From Rhynchonema sp. JSB1_4 (taxonomy: Eukaryota; Nematoda; Chromadorea; Monhysterida; Xyalidae): DNA of 64,000 bases. Location of the stretch: the NCBI GenBank assembly GCA_030248065.1, contig JASAMV010008676.1:1-64000 (forward strand). The letters run 5' to 3'. The position numbers were made by a program, and so were the translations under genes. The notes under the pieces are model-generated. The model was not told the origin of the DNA, did not search any database, and saw nothing but the letters and a program-made list of their open reading frames with translations. Of this stretch, positions 12,933-25,267 are shown piece after piece. Position 1 is the stretch's first letter. Each line of letters begins with the position of its first letter.

Positions 12933-13223
12933 ACAACTCAGGCCAACCAAAAGGTCACAAATATTCTGATCACTCATTTCGCAGAGAGAAACTGTGGATT
13001 TGAACCTTGGCAGGGGTTGAAGACAGAACAAGCCCATGGGGGTTTCAAGTGGCAAAAATTCGCTTGTCAAGGTTTTGTTTAGACAGGAAAAAACTTGATT
13101 TTCCACCATTCTCCGGTTGGAGCCCCGGTGGCTGTAAGTGGCGAGTAATGGGATAACCTATACATATACATGCGAGCAACTACCCGCATCTGGCGCCTGC
13201 ACGATATAAATAAACGATACAAG

Positions 13224-14336
13224 AAAGAAAAATGCCCTAAGAGGCATAAAAGAAGTATGGGTACCAACCACCCAATACTAACGGACTGACATAAAAGAAC
13301 GATACTAGCTAACTCGCACAGTTGATGTTTCATAAAACATTGATGCTAGGACAAACACAAGCATGTTGTGAAATCCCTACTTGATGCCCAGCATCAGCGT
13401 TTGAACAATATTCCCGACGCGTGCTGTTTTGCCGCCAGAAACTAGTTTAAAGAATAAAATGCAGGTACTGGAACACGGATACTTTGTTACGTTGGAAACG
13501 GACACAAAGCATCCCTAACACAAATCGGATAGATGCGCTCGTAACTGCGACCTTTACTTGTGCAAAATTACACAGTTGTGTATTTTCAACTTAAAACATG
13601 AAATCAACAAGAAAGAAAAATGCCCTGTGGGGGCATAAAAGAAGTACATATGATTCCCACCCAATGCTAATAGACTGACATAAATGAACGATGCAAGCTA
13701 ACTCACACAGTTGATGTCTCATAAAACATTGATGCTAGGACAAACATAAGCATGTTGTAAAGTCCCTACTCTGTAAAATCCCTGCCCAACATCAGATTTT
13801 GAACCATGTTCCCGGCGCGTGCTATTTTTTGCTTTTTACCAGCACCCGGACGATGTCGAGACTTGGTTCAGGCTTTTTGAAGTTGAACATGAACACTTGA
13901 ACATTGATTTTATGTTTTAAGTTAAAAAATATACAACTGTGTAATTTTGCACAAGTAAAGGTCGCAGCTGCGAGCGCATCCGATTTTTTGTGTTAGGGAT
14001 GCTTTGTGTCCGTTTCCAACGTAACAAAGTATCCGTATTCCAGTACAGTACATACACTGTACCAGACCAGGACCAGAAGGGAATAGAATAGAATGCTATT
14101 CTTTCAACTAGTGTCTGGCGGCAAAACAGCACGCGCCGGGAATATGGCTCAAAATCTGCTGCTGGGTATCAAGTAGAGATTTTACAACATGCTTATGTTA
14201 GTCCTAGCCTCAATGTTTTATGAAACATCAACTGTGTGAACTAGTTAGTTTCGTTCTTTAATGTCAGTCCATTAGCATTGGGTGGGAACCATATTTCTTT
14301 CATGTCCCTTAGGATATTTTTCGTTCTTGTGATAAT
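13224..14336. mobile_element. Composite repeat: three copies of a 220-bp unit plus inverted inner arms
   Basis: A unit from GAAAGAAAAATGCCCT through GTTGATGTTTCATAAAACAT occurs directly at 13224-13445 and 13612-13833, and inverted at 14113-14336. Separate arms (13500-13592 and 13919-14045) containing TTTACTTGTGCAAAATTACA are also inverted. The whole can fold into a long hairpin. Confidence 0.82.
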
Positions 14337-14354
14337 CGTAGTTCGCGTTATTAT

Positions 14355-14560
14355 TCAGAGGTCGACGACCTCGTATTAAACTCACTTTGTGCACGTGAAG
14401 CACTGCAACAAGCTACCCCAGATGCTCAAATATGGCTATTTTTGTCATTTTATCCGTTTCCGTTACAACCAGTTGTGTCTGTGATTTCCGACGATGTTTA
14501 TGATATAGATTTCAGATGTTAATTATTAGCTGTGCCCTAGGTAAGAATCCCTGGCTACAA
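14355..14560 (+). repeat. Dispersed repeat shared with 21395-21610
   Basis: Both contain GGTCGACGACCT, CGTGAAGCA-TGCAAC, GGCTATTTTTGTCATTTTAT and TTAGCTGTGC in the same order. No terminal repeats seen, no coding frame. Confidence 0.7.
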
Positions 14561-14775
14561 AAAACGACCCGCCAACGCGTGCTGTGTAACTTACCGTTGG
14601 CACCTGTCACGGTGCCAGGCAGGACTGTAAATCGACTTACTATCTCATTGAGTGGTGACATTTAGCGCGTAAAGCTCTTGTAGCCTCCGCAGCTGAAATG
14701 AAATTATAGCTGCTTTGCACGCGCACGGGCGCAGAAATCTAGTTTCATTACAGCCACTGTGCTCATGTCATGCTG

Positions 14776-15220
14776 GCGCAATGACCTATTATTCCAGGAA
14801 TTCATCGACTTTTTTCCTGAGTCGTAAAGGCGGAAATGGCATTGCCCTGCGTTGCACAAAACGTGCAGTCAACAGAATGTTTCACAGATGCGGAAACTGT
14901 CGTTTCTATATATTCAGATGTTTTGAAACACAAATATAGGCAAACTACACTAACACGAGCTCGATTTCGCAGCTGGCAGAATAGTGAAACATTTTGACGT
15001 GGCGGCTGATTTGGGAAATGTTACACGTTGAAGAATACAAAGTAGAGCATGATGATTTTCTCTTTCTATTCGTTTTGAATACACACCACCTTCGAAATCG
15101 GGCTCGTGTTGGTGTAGTCTGCCTTTACCTATATGTAGCACGCACTGTTTAAGAGTGACTGAACCTGAAAATCTGGATAAATATGATCACCTGATAATGG
15201 GCCATTCATTATGCGACAAT
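14776..15220 (+). mobile_element. MITE family 1 copy split by a MITE family 2 insertion
   Basis: The left part (to about 14938) matches family 1 from CCTGAGTCGTAAAGG through AATGTTTCACAG. The right part (from about 15127) continues with TTAAGAGTGACTGAAC. Between them sits the family 2 element at 14939-15126. Confidence 0.72.
14939..15126 (-). mobile_element. MITE family 2
   Basis: Inverted ends GGCAAACTACACTAACACGA and the matching complement ending CTGCCTTT. The interior has AAATCGGGCTCGTGTTGG. It is a reverse-oriented relative of the copy at 34462-34671. Confidence 0.8.
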
Positions 15221-15930
15221 TCTGGACATATTAGGCAGTCGTTTAATTTGGTGACGAATGTATAGGTATATAAACATGGCGTTGCCGATTTATAGAGCCG
15301 CGCAAAGCATGTAACAGCGACAAAGCCATGTTTCTGGTGTTCTTGACCGATGTTGTCAAGCCAAACGCACGTATTTTTCGGGTGACTCTTGACTCGTGCC
15401 TTAGAGTAAAGGTGGAGTCACACTCGGGTACAACGCCTTTTAAAGACAAACTGTCTTCATGTCCACAATACAGACATGAAGGCAAAAAGGTACGATGGCC
15501 AGGAAGGTACAAGGCTTTTAAGACAAAACCATGTACAACCTTAAATGAATGAATTGATTAAGAAACTGAATGCGCATAAAAATTGTTAGATGACGAAAAA
15601 CTGTAAATTTCATAAATTGCTGAGTAGCGTGTTGAATTAAACTAATTCAAAATGTCATTGTAAACCTCCACTATATCGTTGAAAAACACAAAAGAAGTTT
15701 GTTAGTGGTCGGACCTTAGCAAGAAACAATGTTGCCCATCGGCTGCTGTCAGTGGGGAGTATTCTGCTCCAAATATCCCGATAGAGTTGATGTGCTGCAT
15801 TAGTTTTTGCTGATAAAAATATGCAACTAAATATTATTCACTCTGACATCGAAAACATTCTTCAAAAACAATGTCACGCGGCACAGAAAGCGAGGTTGGT
15901 CTTCTATTTTGTCGGGGCAGGAGCGTTTAA

Positions 15931-17579
15931 AGGGCTCGGGACATAACCGAAGGAAGGGCAGCAGAGCACAGTGTTATACATCGTTGGAAAGCACTGTGAC
16001 AGCATATGTAACGCACAAATGTTAAGCTTCTCAGAGATTCGCTATCTCTTGGTAGAGCGACTTTTCGTTCCAGAAAAAAGTGAATTCTTTCACAACTTGA
16101 AACGACGGTGCAGGAACCCCAAATGAGTTGAAAGTCAAGTAACATGTGGATAGGATTGCAACAGCTTCTGGATAACTTATCATGAGAACTTCAGTCGCTC
16201 AAAGCATTGCTTCACTCGGTGAGGGTGCGAAAGGTTACAAAAATCTGCCACATTTTTCGAGAACACAAGTTTGTCTCTAAATTTTGAGGCAGCGCTTTGT
16301 GTTGCAGGAATCAAAATGCAATAGAAATATAGAGCATTCTCGAACGTACCAGAAAATAAGGTTTTTAAATTTGGAAACACTTAGGTAGCGGCGTGACCGG
16401 CCGAAAAAGACCTAAAAATTGCCCCTAAACTGCATAGTTGCATTCATTTACGGAAATGTGATGCAAATAGGCCACGTATTGCATTGGATTGGAAACGGGA
16501 AAGTCAGATAAACGCACAGTCCAACAATTTGGACGAGTTTCAAGACTTCAAACTCCATGGACCGGCTGCTGCAGCCATGCCAACCTGAACAAGGTAATTG
16601 GCTATAAGTCGTTACTGTTAAGATCTATTGCACATTTGGTAGCATCAAACGCTGTAGCTTCAATGTAGCTATCGAACGATATATGACATGCCCATACAAT
16701 CTCTTACTATGGACAAGAAACGGTCAAAATTCCGAAATCGCACACGGTGACGTGACGGTTCATTCCAAAATCGTGAAAAAAGCAATTTTTTACCCTCTGC
16801 CCTTAAGCGTAAGAATTTATTGGGGCTTGTTATCGTTCGAAAGCTACTCCCGAGATACATACATGGTTTGGTGCTGTCACATTTACAATAGCTGTTAACA
16901 ATAAGCATGTATAGCTGAATACCATATTCAGGTTGGTATGGCTGCTACCCAGAGAGATCTGTAGACCTTGCGGTCTTCGGACCCTGATAGGTTGTTAAAC
17001 TAGACGTTTCTCTCAATTTTTTTGTCTCGAATGCGGTGCAATCTGTGGCCTTTATGTGTCGCAATTCTGGCGATGAATGTAACCACCTAGTTTAGCGGCA
17101 ATTTAATGGATTTTTAGGCCAGTAACGGAGCTAGCTATGAGTTTAAAAATTTAAAAACCTTATTTTCTGATAATTTCGACCATGCTCTATTTCCCCATTG
17201 CATTCTTATTTCTGCGCCACAAAGCGCGACCTAAAAATTTAGGGACAAACTTGTGTTCTCGAAAAACTTGGCCGATTTTTGAAACGTTTCGCACCCTCAC
17301 CCCGTGAAGCAATGGTTTGAGCGACTGAAGTTGTGATGATAGAAGCTGTTGTAAGCCTATCCAAGTGTTACTTGACCTTTAACTTATTTGGGGTTTCTGC
17401 ACCGGTCGTTCCAATTTGTGCAAAAATTCAGTTTTTCTGGAACGAAAAGTCCCTCTACCAAGAGATAGTGAATCTCTTAGGAGCTTAAAATTTGTGCGTG
17501 ACATAAGCTGTCGGAATGCTTTTCAACGGCATATAACAATATGTCCTGCTACCCTTCCTTCGGTTATGTCCCGAGCCCT
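15931..17579. mobile_element. TTAA-flanked (piggyBac-like) element with about 360-bp inverted repeats
   Basis: Ends AGGGCTCGGGACATAACCGA and its complement, flanked by TTAA at 15927-15930 and 17580-17583. The inverted arms run to about 16290 and from about 17225 with many mismatches. The central 0.9 kb has no long reading frame, so the element is non-autonomous. Confidence 0.9.
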
Positions 17580-17831
17580 TTAATGGGTTGTAGGAGCATT
17601 ATATCGTGCTATTTCTTTTAGGTTTTGATGTTTATCATTTAGTATCGACATTTTCTATTTTTTATGACTTAAATCACGCTCGTGAATGTCTTCTTTAGGT
17701 TCCAAAAAATGGGGGGAGTGCCCATTTTTTTCCGTTGGTTTAGGCTGGTCCGAGACGTGGCTAATGTCGTGCATCAACGTTTCTGAATCTTCTGAAGTGT
17801 GCTGCAGGTCAACTGAGCATTCATCTATTGT

Positions 17832-18006
17832 GCGACGGTTCAGTCCCGGGGCACAGGTTCAGGCCAGGCCACTCAGTCCCGGCCTATTCTGACCCAGCTG
17901 GAGCCTAAGCCTAAGCCTATAAATGGGTCAAATATGCTGGGCCTGAATCGGCCGGGCCTGAAAAACTGGGCCTGGAAAGCTCGGGCCTGAACTTCCGGAC
18001 CTGAAA
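17832..18006 (-). repeat. TTCAGGCCC/TTAGGC dispersed element, reverse copy
   Basis: Reverse orientation of the copy at 12779-12932, from TGCGACGGTTCAGTCCCGGG through GCCTAAGCCTAAGCCTATAA to repeated GGGCCTGAA. Confidence 0.82.
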
Positions 18007-18550
18007 AGTCGCTGAATAGTATTTATCGAATCGTTAAGTTTACAAGCCAAAAATCTCAGCTCTCTGAGCTCACTTTGCGGACAAATTGTCTTCAAAGCAA
18101 TGTGTTCAAAGGATGTCCTCAAAGTGAGTTATACTTGGTTATGGACAAAGTATAACTTGCTCCTCAGGATAATTCGTCCTTTAATTGTCCATATTGCTGT
18201 CTCCAAAGCTCTTTGTACCCGGAGTAAAACTCCACCTTAAGGCCATGATTAGGCTTTGCGTTAAACTTAGGCCGAATGCCCAATACAGCGGATCAGCTGT
18301 GTGCAGAAAGCCCAAGGCCCGGAAATTGAAACTGTGTGTTGGAAGAAAACTTTCGACTGCGTCACCCAATTGGATGTTGGTAATGAAATTCATGGTTATC
18401 CACTCAGTATAAGTCGGTTGGAGATTTGATCAGGGCTCGCTCCAAGCCCGTGCGTCGGTTGCTTACGAATGGGCCGCAGTTGCACAAAGTTACAGTGTGT
18501 AATTGTGAGTGTGATATATGATCAAAGGTGCCTGCGCACTTTCGTCTCTC

Positions 18551-20863
18551 ACGTGCATACATGTTGAATTAGTGACTCGGTTAGTACTTAAGCGTGACTC
18601 GGTTGGAGGCGTGCGAAGTACAGCCCTTCAAATGAGGCGTGCGACAAACAAATTGCGTCAAATGAGGCGTGCGACGTACAGTGAGGCGTGCGAAAGACAT
18701 CCGACACAAAATGAGGCGTGCGACGTACAGTGAGGCGTGCGAAAGACAAACGGCGTCAAATGAGGCGTGCGACGTACAGTGAGGCGTGCCAAGTACACTG
18801 AGGCGTGCCAAAGTCAGCCAAGATGAGGCGTGCGAAAGACAACCTGCATCAAAATGAGGCGTGCGACGTACAGTGAGGCGTGCGAAGGACATCCGACGTC
18901 AAATGAGGCGTGCGAAAGACATTAGACGACAAATGAGGCGTGCGAAAGACATCAGACGTCAGATGAGGCGCGCGAAAGACACCTGACGTCAGATGAGGCG
19001 TACGAAGGACACCCGTCGCCAAATGAGGCGTGCGAAAGTCACCCCCACTTCAAATGAGGCGTGCCAAGTTCCTTCGTGTATTATGTACCACTGACATCTG
19101 CAGTGGTTTGTACCATGCTGATATATGATGCGGCGTACCAAGTATAGTCCATCCATCAGCTCATGACACTTTTTGCCGGCTGAAAAGGTTGACAGGATCC
19201 AGTGCTGTTCCGGTTCCGGTTGGCTTACGAAAAAGAAAAGAAAGAGAAATCGGTTTTTATTTTATTTTTGTGCGCCGTTTTCTCTGACATTGCCTTGCGG
19301 AGGAACAATTTTTCACAACGGAACCTGAACCTCCCTAACAAAAGTGCCATGAGCTGATGGACGGACTATACGTTTAGAATGAGGCGTGCGAAGTACATCG
19401 GACGTCAAATGAGGCGTGCGAAGTTCGGATTTTTGGAACTCGCTTGTAAAGGCTCGTAGAGCGATTCTGAAATCAGTTCTGGAATCGATTCATTTTTGCG
19501 TGGTTTATAATTTTTTAATTAATTGAAGTCCTTATTTGATTCCGGAATTTAATTCGGAATCAAAAAATCACCGATCGATCGGTCACCGCCGATCCGGATC
19601 AGCGACCGTTGCCTGCGGTGCTGCTCTTATATATGCTTTTGGCGAAACATTTTTGCCCGCCAATGCACTAGTGTATTGGATAATTTTAGTCTGCTGAAGT
19701 TCGATCAGTTATCAGAACGCAGTGTAAACATCGCCGTGGACGTCCACAAACATGCGAGTTGAAGCATGTAACGTACTTTGAGGCGTGCGAAGCACAAAAC
19801 AAATGTTACGTCGCATACTGTTGTCGTTTTTGTCTCACTGTACATTGCGCGCCGCAAGTGTATTTCGCAGGCACAATATATGTTGTTGTTTATGTTCATA
19901 GCAAGTTTTGAACGGTATTCTGCTGCCCAATCGAGGATTTTCACTCGAAAAGTCGCCAACACACTAGTGCACTGACGGGCAAAAATGTTTCGCCAAATGC
20001 ATATATAAGAGCAGCACCGCAAGCAACGGTCGCTGATCCGGATCGGCGGTGATCGATCGATCGGTGATTTTTTGATTCCGAATTAAATTCAGGAATCAAT
20101 TAAGGACTTCAATTAATTAAAAAAGTATAAACCACGCAAAAATGAATCGATTCCAGAACTGATTTCAGAATCGCTCTACAAGCCTTTACAAGCGAGTTCC
20201 GAAAATCCGAACTTGGCACGCCTGATTTGACGTCCGATGTACTTCGCACGCCTCATTCTAAACGTACTTGGTACGCCGCATCATATATCGGCATGGTACA
20301 AGCCATTACAGATGTCATTGGTGCATAACACACAAATGAACTTGGCACGCCTCATTTGAAGTGGGGGTGACTTTCGCACGCCTCAATTGAAGTGGGAGTG
20401 TCTTACGCACGCCTCAATTGATGTCTTACGTCTTTTGCGCGCCTCATCTTACGTCTGATGTCTTTCGCACGCCTCATTTGGCGTCGGGTGACCTTCGTAC
20501 GCCTCATCTGACGTCGGGTGGCTTTCGCGCGACTCATCTGACGTCTGATGTCTTTCGCACGCCTCATTTGGCGTCTAATGTCTTTCGCACGCCTCATTTT
20601 GTGTCGGTTGTCTTTCTTCGCACGCCTCATTTTGTGTCGGTTGTCTTTCGCACGCCTCATCTTGGCTGACTTTGGCACGCCTCAGTGTACTTGGCACGCC
20701 TCACTGTGCGTCGCACGCCTCATTTTGTGTCGGATGTCCTTCGCACGCCTCACTGTACGTCGCACGCCTCATTTGACGCAATTTGTCTTTCGCACGCCTC
20801 ATTTTGAAGGGCTGCACTTCGCACGCCCCGACCGAGTCACTAATTCAACATGTATGCCCACGT
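18551..20863. mobile_element. 2.3-kb foldback element with tandem-repeat arms
   Basis: The ends are inverted copies (ACGTGCATACATGTTGAATT near 18551, its complement ending near 20863). Each arm is a tandem array of a 27-29-bp unit built on AATGAGGCGTGCGAAAGAC: plus sense in 18606-19075, inverted in 20230-20835. Inner arms (19371-19760 and 19905-20265) match too, leaving a short centre near 19.8 kb. No transposase is visible. The left arm carries an extra MITE at 19145-19368. Confidence 0.9.
19145..19368. mobile_element. TA-flanked MITE, TAGTCC family, inside the foldback
   Basis: Inverted ends TAGTCCATCCATCAGCTCAT and its complement. TA is duplicated at 19143-19144 and 19369-19370. The opposite foldback arm has the unoccupied site CCAAG-TA-CGTTT (TA at 20265-20266), so the boundaries are directly demonstrated. 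Confidence 0.93.
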
Positions 20864-21188
20864 GGCTCTAGGCTCAAACCGAAGAGCCATGACGGTAAGA
20901 GCTGTGAAACCCGTCAGTGATCATCAGCCCGTTAATCTGTGCACAGGCACATAAAACACAACTTGTGATTGCGGCCTTCAGTCCCCGTCCGGATATGAAC
21001 AACATCATTCAGACAACGAATCGAGCTAACAAACGTATTTTCAGAAAACCGATGTTCTTTTGGTTGCGGTTGAGTAAATTCATTTTGTTTGGTGCTCTGT
21101 CCTATGTGGCATTAGTGCACAACTGTCTTTTACATAATTAGTAATTTTTCTGTGTTTTTTTGACTATTTATCGTTTTTTGCAGATACT

Positions 21189-21223
21189 CTGAAGAAGTGC
21201 ACCAGTTGGGCACGAAACGTCAG
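21189..21223 (+). ncRNA. Hammerhead-like core motif
   Basis: CTGAAGA (fits CUGANGA), then a stem GTGC/GCAC around a 9-nt loop, then GAAAC and GTC. This matches the catalytic-core layout of hammerhead ribozymes, which are common in Penelope-like retroelements. I cannot close stems I and III, so activity is not shown. A roughly 20-bp direct repeat (CAGACAACGAA-CGAGCTAA) lies on both sides at about 21009 and 21315, which may mark a retroelement fragment. Confidence 0.35.
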
Positions 21224-21394
21224 TAAATATATCTATTGTGTTGATCTGCGGTAATTCGTCCCACAAAGACCACCAAACAAAATAACATATTTTCATTATC
21301 TGAAAATTGTCGTCAGACAACGAAGCGAGCTAAATTGAACAGAAATGACGCAGCGCTTGTATAGGAGTTCCGATGGACCGTACTTGTGCGCCAT

Positions 21395-21610
21395 TTTAGT
21401 ACAAAGGTCGACGACCTTAGCATATTAAGCTCAGTTTGTGTACGTGAAGCATTGCAACCACATAGCAACTCCAGACACTCAGTGGGCTATTTTTGTCATT
21501 TTATCAATTACGATCCGTTATGCCTGGATTAATAATGATAGATATACTGTACCTATAATAACAGACTTCAGAGATATTAACTTTTAGCTGTGCGCTAAGT
21601 ATAGATCGGT
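21395..21610 (+). repeat. Dispersed repeat shared with 14355-14560
   Basis: Second copy, from AGGTCGACGACCTTAGCATA to TAGCTGTGCGCTAAG. Confidence 0.7.
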
Positions 21611-21691
21611 GCAATTATACCGTAATCTTTGTACGTCTGTCCATCGATATGCAATGCACGTTCGTTCTAATGACACGATTGCTCCTTATTG

Positions 21692-21918
21692 TATAGTCCA
21701 TCCATCAGCTCATGAGACTTATGGTCAGATAAAAAGCTTGACAGGATCCAATGCTGTTCCGGTTCCGGTTGGCTTTCGAAAAAGAAAAGAAGGAGAAATC
21801 GGTTTTTATTTTATTTTTGTGCACCGTTTTCTCTGACATTGCCTTGCGGAGGAACAATTTTTCACGACGGAACCTGAACCTCCCAAACGAAAGTGCCATG
21901 AGCTGATAGACGGACTAT
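21692..21918. mobile_element. TAGTCC-family MITE
   Basis: Same termini (TATAGTCCATCCATCAGCTC) and same interior as the copy at 19145-19368, including CTGTTCCGGTTCCGGTTGGC. Confidence 0.88.
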
Positions 21919-21972
21919 GCCATGCCTGCCTCTGCCATGTATCCTCTTGCGCATGGAGTTGTCAGGGCTTGG

Positions 21973-22318
21973 AGACAGTATGCGGTATGGGAAACTTTTC
22001 AGTTTCGGAACAAGCACTCCTAAGAAATGACTTTTTGATCTCAAGAAGCACCGAAATTGACCGCTGTCGCCTGACGAATGCCAAAATTCGCTTGCTTATG
22101 CAAAAAACCGTTTTCAACACTTTTAGTGACATACGTTTGGCACTTTCTAGAAAATTTTTGAGGTTACTTCTTCAGAAACCCACTCGGGGATTGGAATCTA
22201 TTGATTTTTTCGGAAAGCGACTCCCCTGGTTTGGAAAATTTTCGATTTTTGGGGTATGTATGGGAAATTTCCCGAATGCAAGGGCTGGGCATGGGAAATT
22301 TGCGATTCCCAAACGAGA
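21973..22318. mobile_element. Diverged relative of the 44551-44980 element
   Basis: Shares GGTATGGGAAA, GGAACAAGCACTCCTAAGAA and CTGGGCATGGGAAATTTGCG with that element. The termini are no longer recognisable. Confidence 0.65.
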
Positions 22319-22562
22319 CCGCTACTCTTGCAGAAGCCTCTCCTATTGTATGTGATGGAAGCCCGCTTGGTAGTGGTCCGGTGACCTTCTCGACAACAGT
22401 GCGTCCATATTATTTTGATCACGCGTAGTCGTCTCACGTAACGTTTACATGTGTTCACTGATTTGCGTCTGTTAAGGATCGAGAACGTTCCTTGGCCATT
22501 GGCACTTTTACTTCCAAGTTGCAGACTTTAGCGGCCTGCTTGTTGTTTTCGTCAAATACCCG

Positions 22563-22705
22563 TATAGTCCGACCGGGAACCGGTCATCGTTTCTCTCTCG
22601 GCCCAATCTCTTTCTTGTTGTTTTCAAAACACCATTCGGAGCATTTTTGAATCCGGCCGAGAAATCTTCAAAAAAGTCGTCTCATGGGCTCGTGGCTGGA
22701 CTATA
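22563..22705. mobile_element. Short TAGTCC-family MITE
   Basis: TATAGTCC at the left and GGACTATA at the right. The interior differs from the longer copies and the arms are less perfect. Confidence 0.65.
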
Positions 22706-22787
22706 CATGTATGTATATTTACACACTTGAAAACAAACAGAAGCCTCACCCCAGAACGTATGGCCGAATAAATAGGCCAGGGTTGGA

Positions 22788-23419
22788 AAAAAATTTCAAA
22801 CAAGTTTTTTGAAAAATAATTTGAAAAATTTTTTTCTTAAACGTCTGAGATTCCGTGAAATTGTACCAAATTTGCCTAAAAAAGCGCAAAAACACGAAAT
22901 GCAACTTTAATTGACAAGTCATTTTTGTGACTTGGTTTGCGGCACGTAATGAAGGGTGTTTACCTCATATCGGTGCGATCCAACAGTTTGTGCTTGATAT
23001 GGACCGATGATTGTTACTCCGTGGTATCAGACACAACAGTTTGTGGTCCAATAAACAAGATTTACTCATAAACAACACAGGATTCAGACAATAAGCAGCA
23101 GAAATACTTGTCGGGTCGCTGAATCAGTCGTATCTGACACCGACCCGCTGGGGTATGACATCAAAGTACCACGTAGGTACATGCATACTGTGCCTCATGT
23201 ACCACGGGGAGGTATAATAACATCATTACGGGCATCTTAGATACCAAATACATGCCCCGAAAGTAATTTTTTGAAGAAAATTCTTCGACCGTTGAGAAAA
23301 CATGACAAAAAAATAACCCACGAAAAGGCCATATTTGGACGTTTTATAGTTTGTTCTCCCGAAAAAAAATTAACAAATATTTTTTTAAATGTTTTCAAAA
23401 CCTTTTTTGCCCAACCCTG
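22788..23419. mobile_element. hAT-like element, same termini
   Basis: CAGGGTTGG at 22788 and CCAACCCTG ending 23419. The flanking octamers are AAATAGGC and AAATATAC (6 of 8 identical), so the element is older or the site has mutated. No transposase. Confidence 0.78.
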
Positions 23420-24904
23420 AAATATACATTTCATGGAACTGTTTGTGTTTGTGCATGATATAATAGTAAATGACTTCCTTTTCCTCAGTCTTTCATATCC
23501 TGTTAAAAAACATGTCTGGCTTCTCTGAGGTCAAAGCCAACATATTTGGCGAGGGGCTATTGTGCCTCGCACGATAGGTCGTTTAAGTGTCAGGTTAGCC
23601 TATTGGCTAAAATGCAATTGGCTTTTGGTTCACCTGCACAACCAAACATACAACCAATGCGCAACTCAAACATATCGTATCCTCACTTGCCTGCGTGTGA
23701 AACGTTCGTTGGAACAACTGTGGTTGTCTCGCGCTATTCATGCGTGTGTTTTCAGATTCAACATGAGATCCATTCAGATCCATATTGTCATGAGACGCCT
23801 TGTTGCGGTTCCACGTGTTGTTTCGAACCACAGTCAAACCCCCACGTAGTGAACAGAACGGGAACCGGTCATTTTGTTCGCTATATAGAATATTCACTAC
23901 GTAGAGCAGTACATAAAGGTGTCCAACCTTAAATTGGTCAATATGAACGACGCTGAGGGCACGGTACAGTGAACCTGTGAGGCTATGATGAACTGGCCAC
24001 AACGGTGATTTCATGCTGGTTTAAGCGTTTTTTATGTATTTATGTCATGTATTTAGGTCATCAAGTTTCCATGGCCTTAAAAATCATGCTGCCTGTTGGT
24101 CTTTGTAATGGCTGATGGGCGAACGGATGACTTTGATTTCCGCAGAAAGCCCTCTGCCGGGCCATATTGTGGCGATAGCTAGAGTCCTCGTGGTATGGTG
24201 TTGAGGTTTATACGGTTCATGTATAATGAGTGGTCGGTATTGAATGATACACAATATACGAACACACACACACGTTGAACGTAGCACAATCTGACTTGAA
24301 TCTAACTTCGTCACAATGTATACACACAAGTTCCACAAGTTCCCAAACTGTACAGGGCAAGCTGCTTGCAAGAGAAATACGCGCTTGTCACAAAGTCATG
24401 CGCTGTAGCTCAGACACAACATTCCACTGAAGTTCACGTGCATGAATTGTCACTACAGGCAAATCTTCAGCCTCTCATCGGACCGACATGATCAATTTCG
24501 TTTACAGTATTTTGTTCGTGAACGGGGCAAAGCAATCGAGTTTCAGTTACCTTCAGATTAAAACTGATTGCCATATGTTTCGCCTATACGAACATCGAAA
24601 TTTGTATTATTTTCATAAAATCTTCTAAGTTGTTATTGTTGAAAGCAACTGAGATTCGATTGCTTTACCCCGTTGAAGAAAAAAGTACTGTACAACGTTT
24701 ACAACTGTCGGTTAAATTAGAAAACTGATATAAACTTTACCCAATAAGTGGACACAAATGCTCCTTTCCGTGCACGAAGCAAGAATAACACAGATTGAGA
24801 CAGAAAGCGCACAAAGTGATTACCGATAGCAAATCAGATTAATAAAAGAGCAGAGACGGCGTTCGAATAACTCTTCATTCATGAAAGGCATGTACACAGG
24901 TCAA
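23420..24904. other. No supported gene
   Basis: Overlapping 90-135-codon frames on opposite strands at 23546-24014 look like chance. A small inverted repeat (CCCACGTAGTGAACAG / TTCACTACGTAG) lies at about 23841-23903. Confidence 0.45.
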
Positions 24905-24998
24905 TTACCGTAGTGTTCCAAATAGAGCCCCCTCCGAAATAAGCCCCAGAGGGCTTTATTCGGAAACGTTTCCCCGAATAGAGCCATCAGGGGCTCTC
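24905..24998. repeat. Fragment of the AATAGAGCCCC element
   Basis: Contains CCAAATAGAGCCCCCTCCG, GGGCTTTATTCGG and CGAATAGAGCC, as in 2357-2697. The terminal repeats are absent. Confidence 0.72.
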
Positions 24999-25267
24999 CT
25001 TTGAGTGGAAAGTTTTTCATACATTGGTCCTGCCTGTTGATCATTGATTTTCCCAAGTGGTGTCGTGGGGTACCCGCTTGTATCCGGTATCCGGTATCTT
25101 GGTTCTTCACCCAGGGATGTCCGATATCCTGGCTTTTTGTCCATAGGTAGGTATCCTACCCTAAATTTTTTCCGAAAATCGTCAAAAACGACCATTTTTA
25201 CCTCCAAAATGCTCAAAACCGCTTGCTGACGCAAGCATTACCCCAAGCATTTTTACGTGTCCATTTT

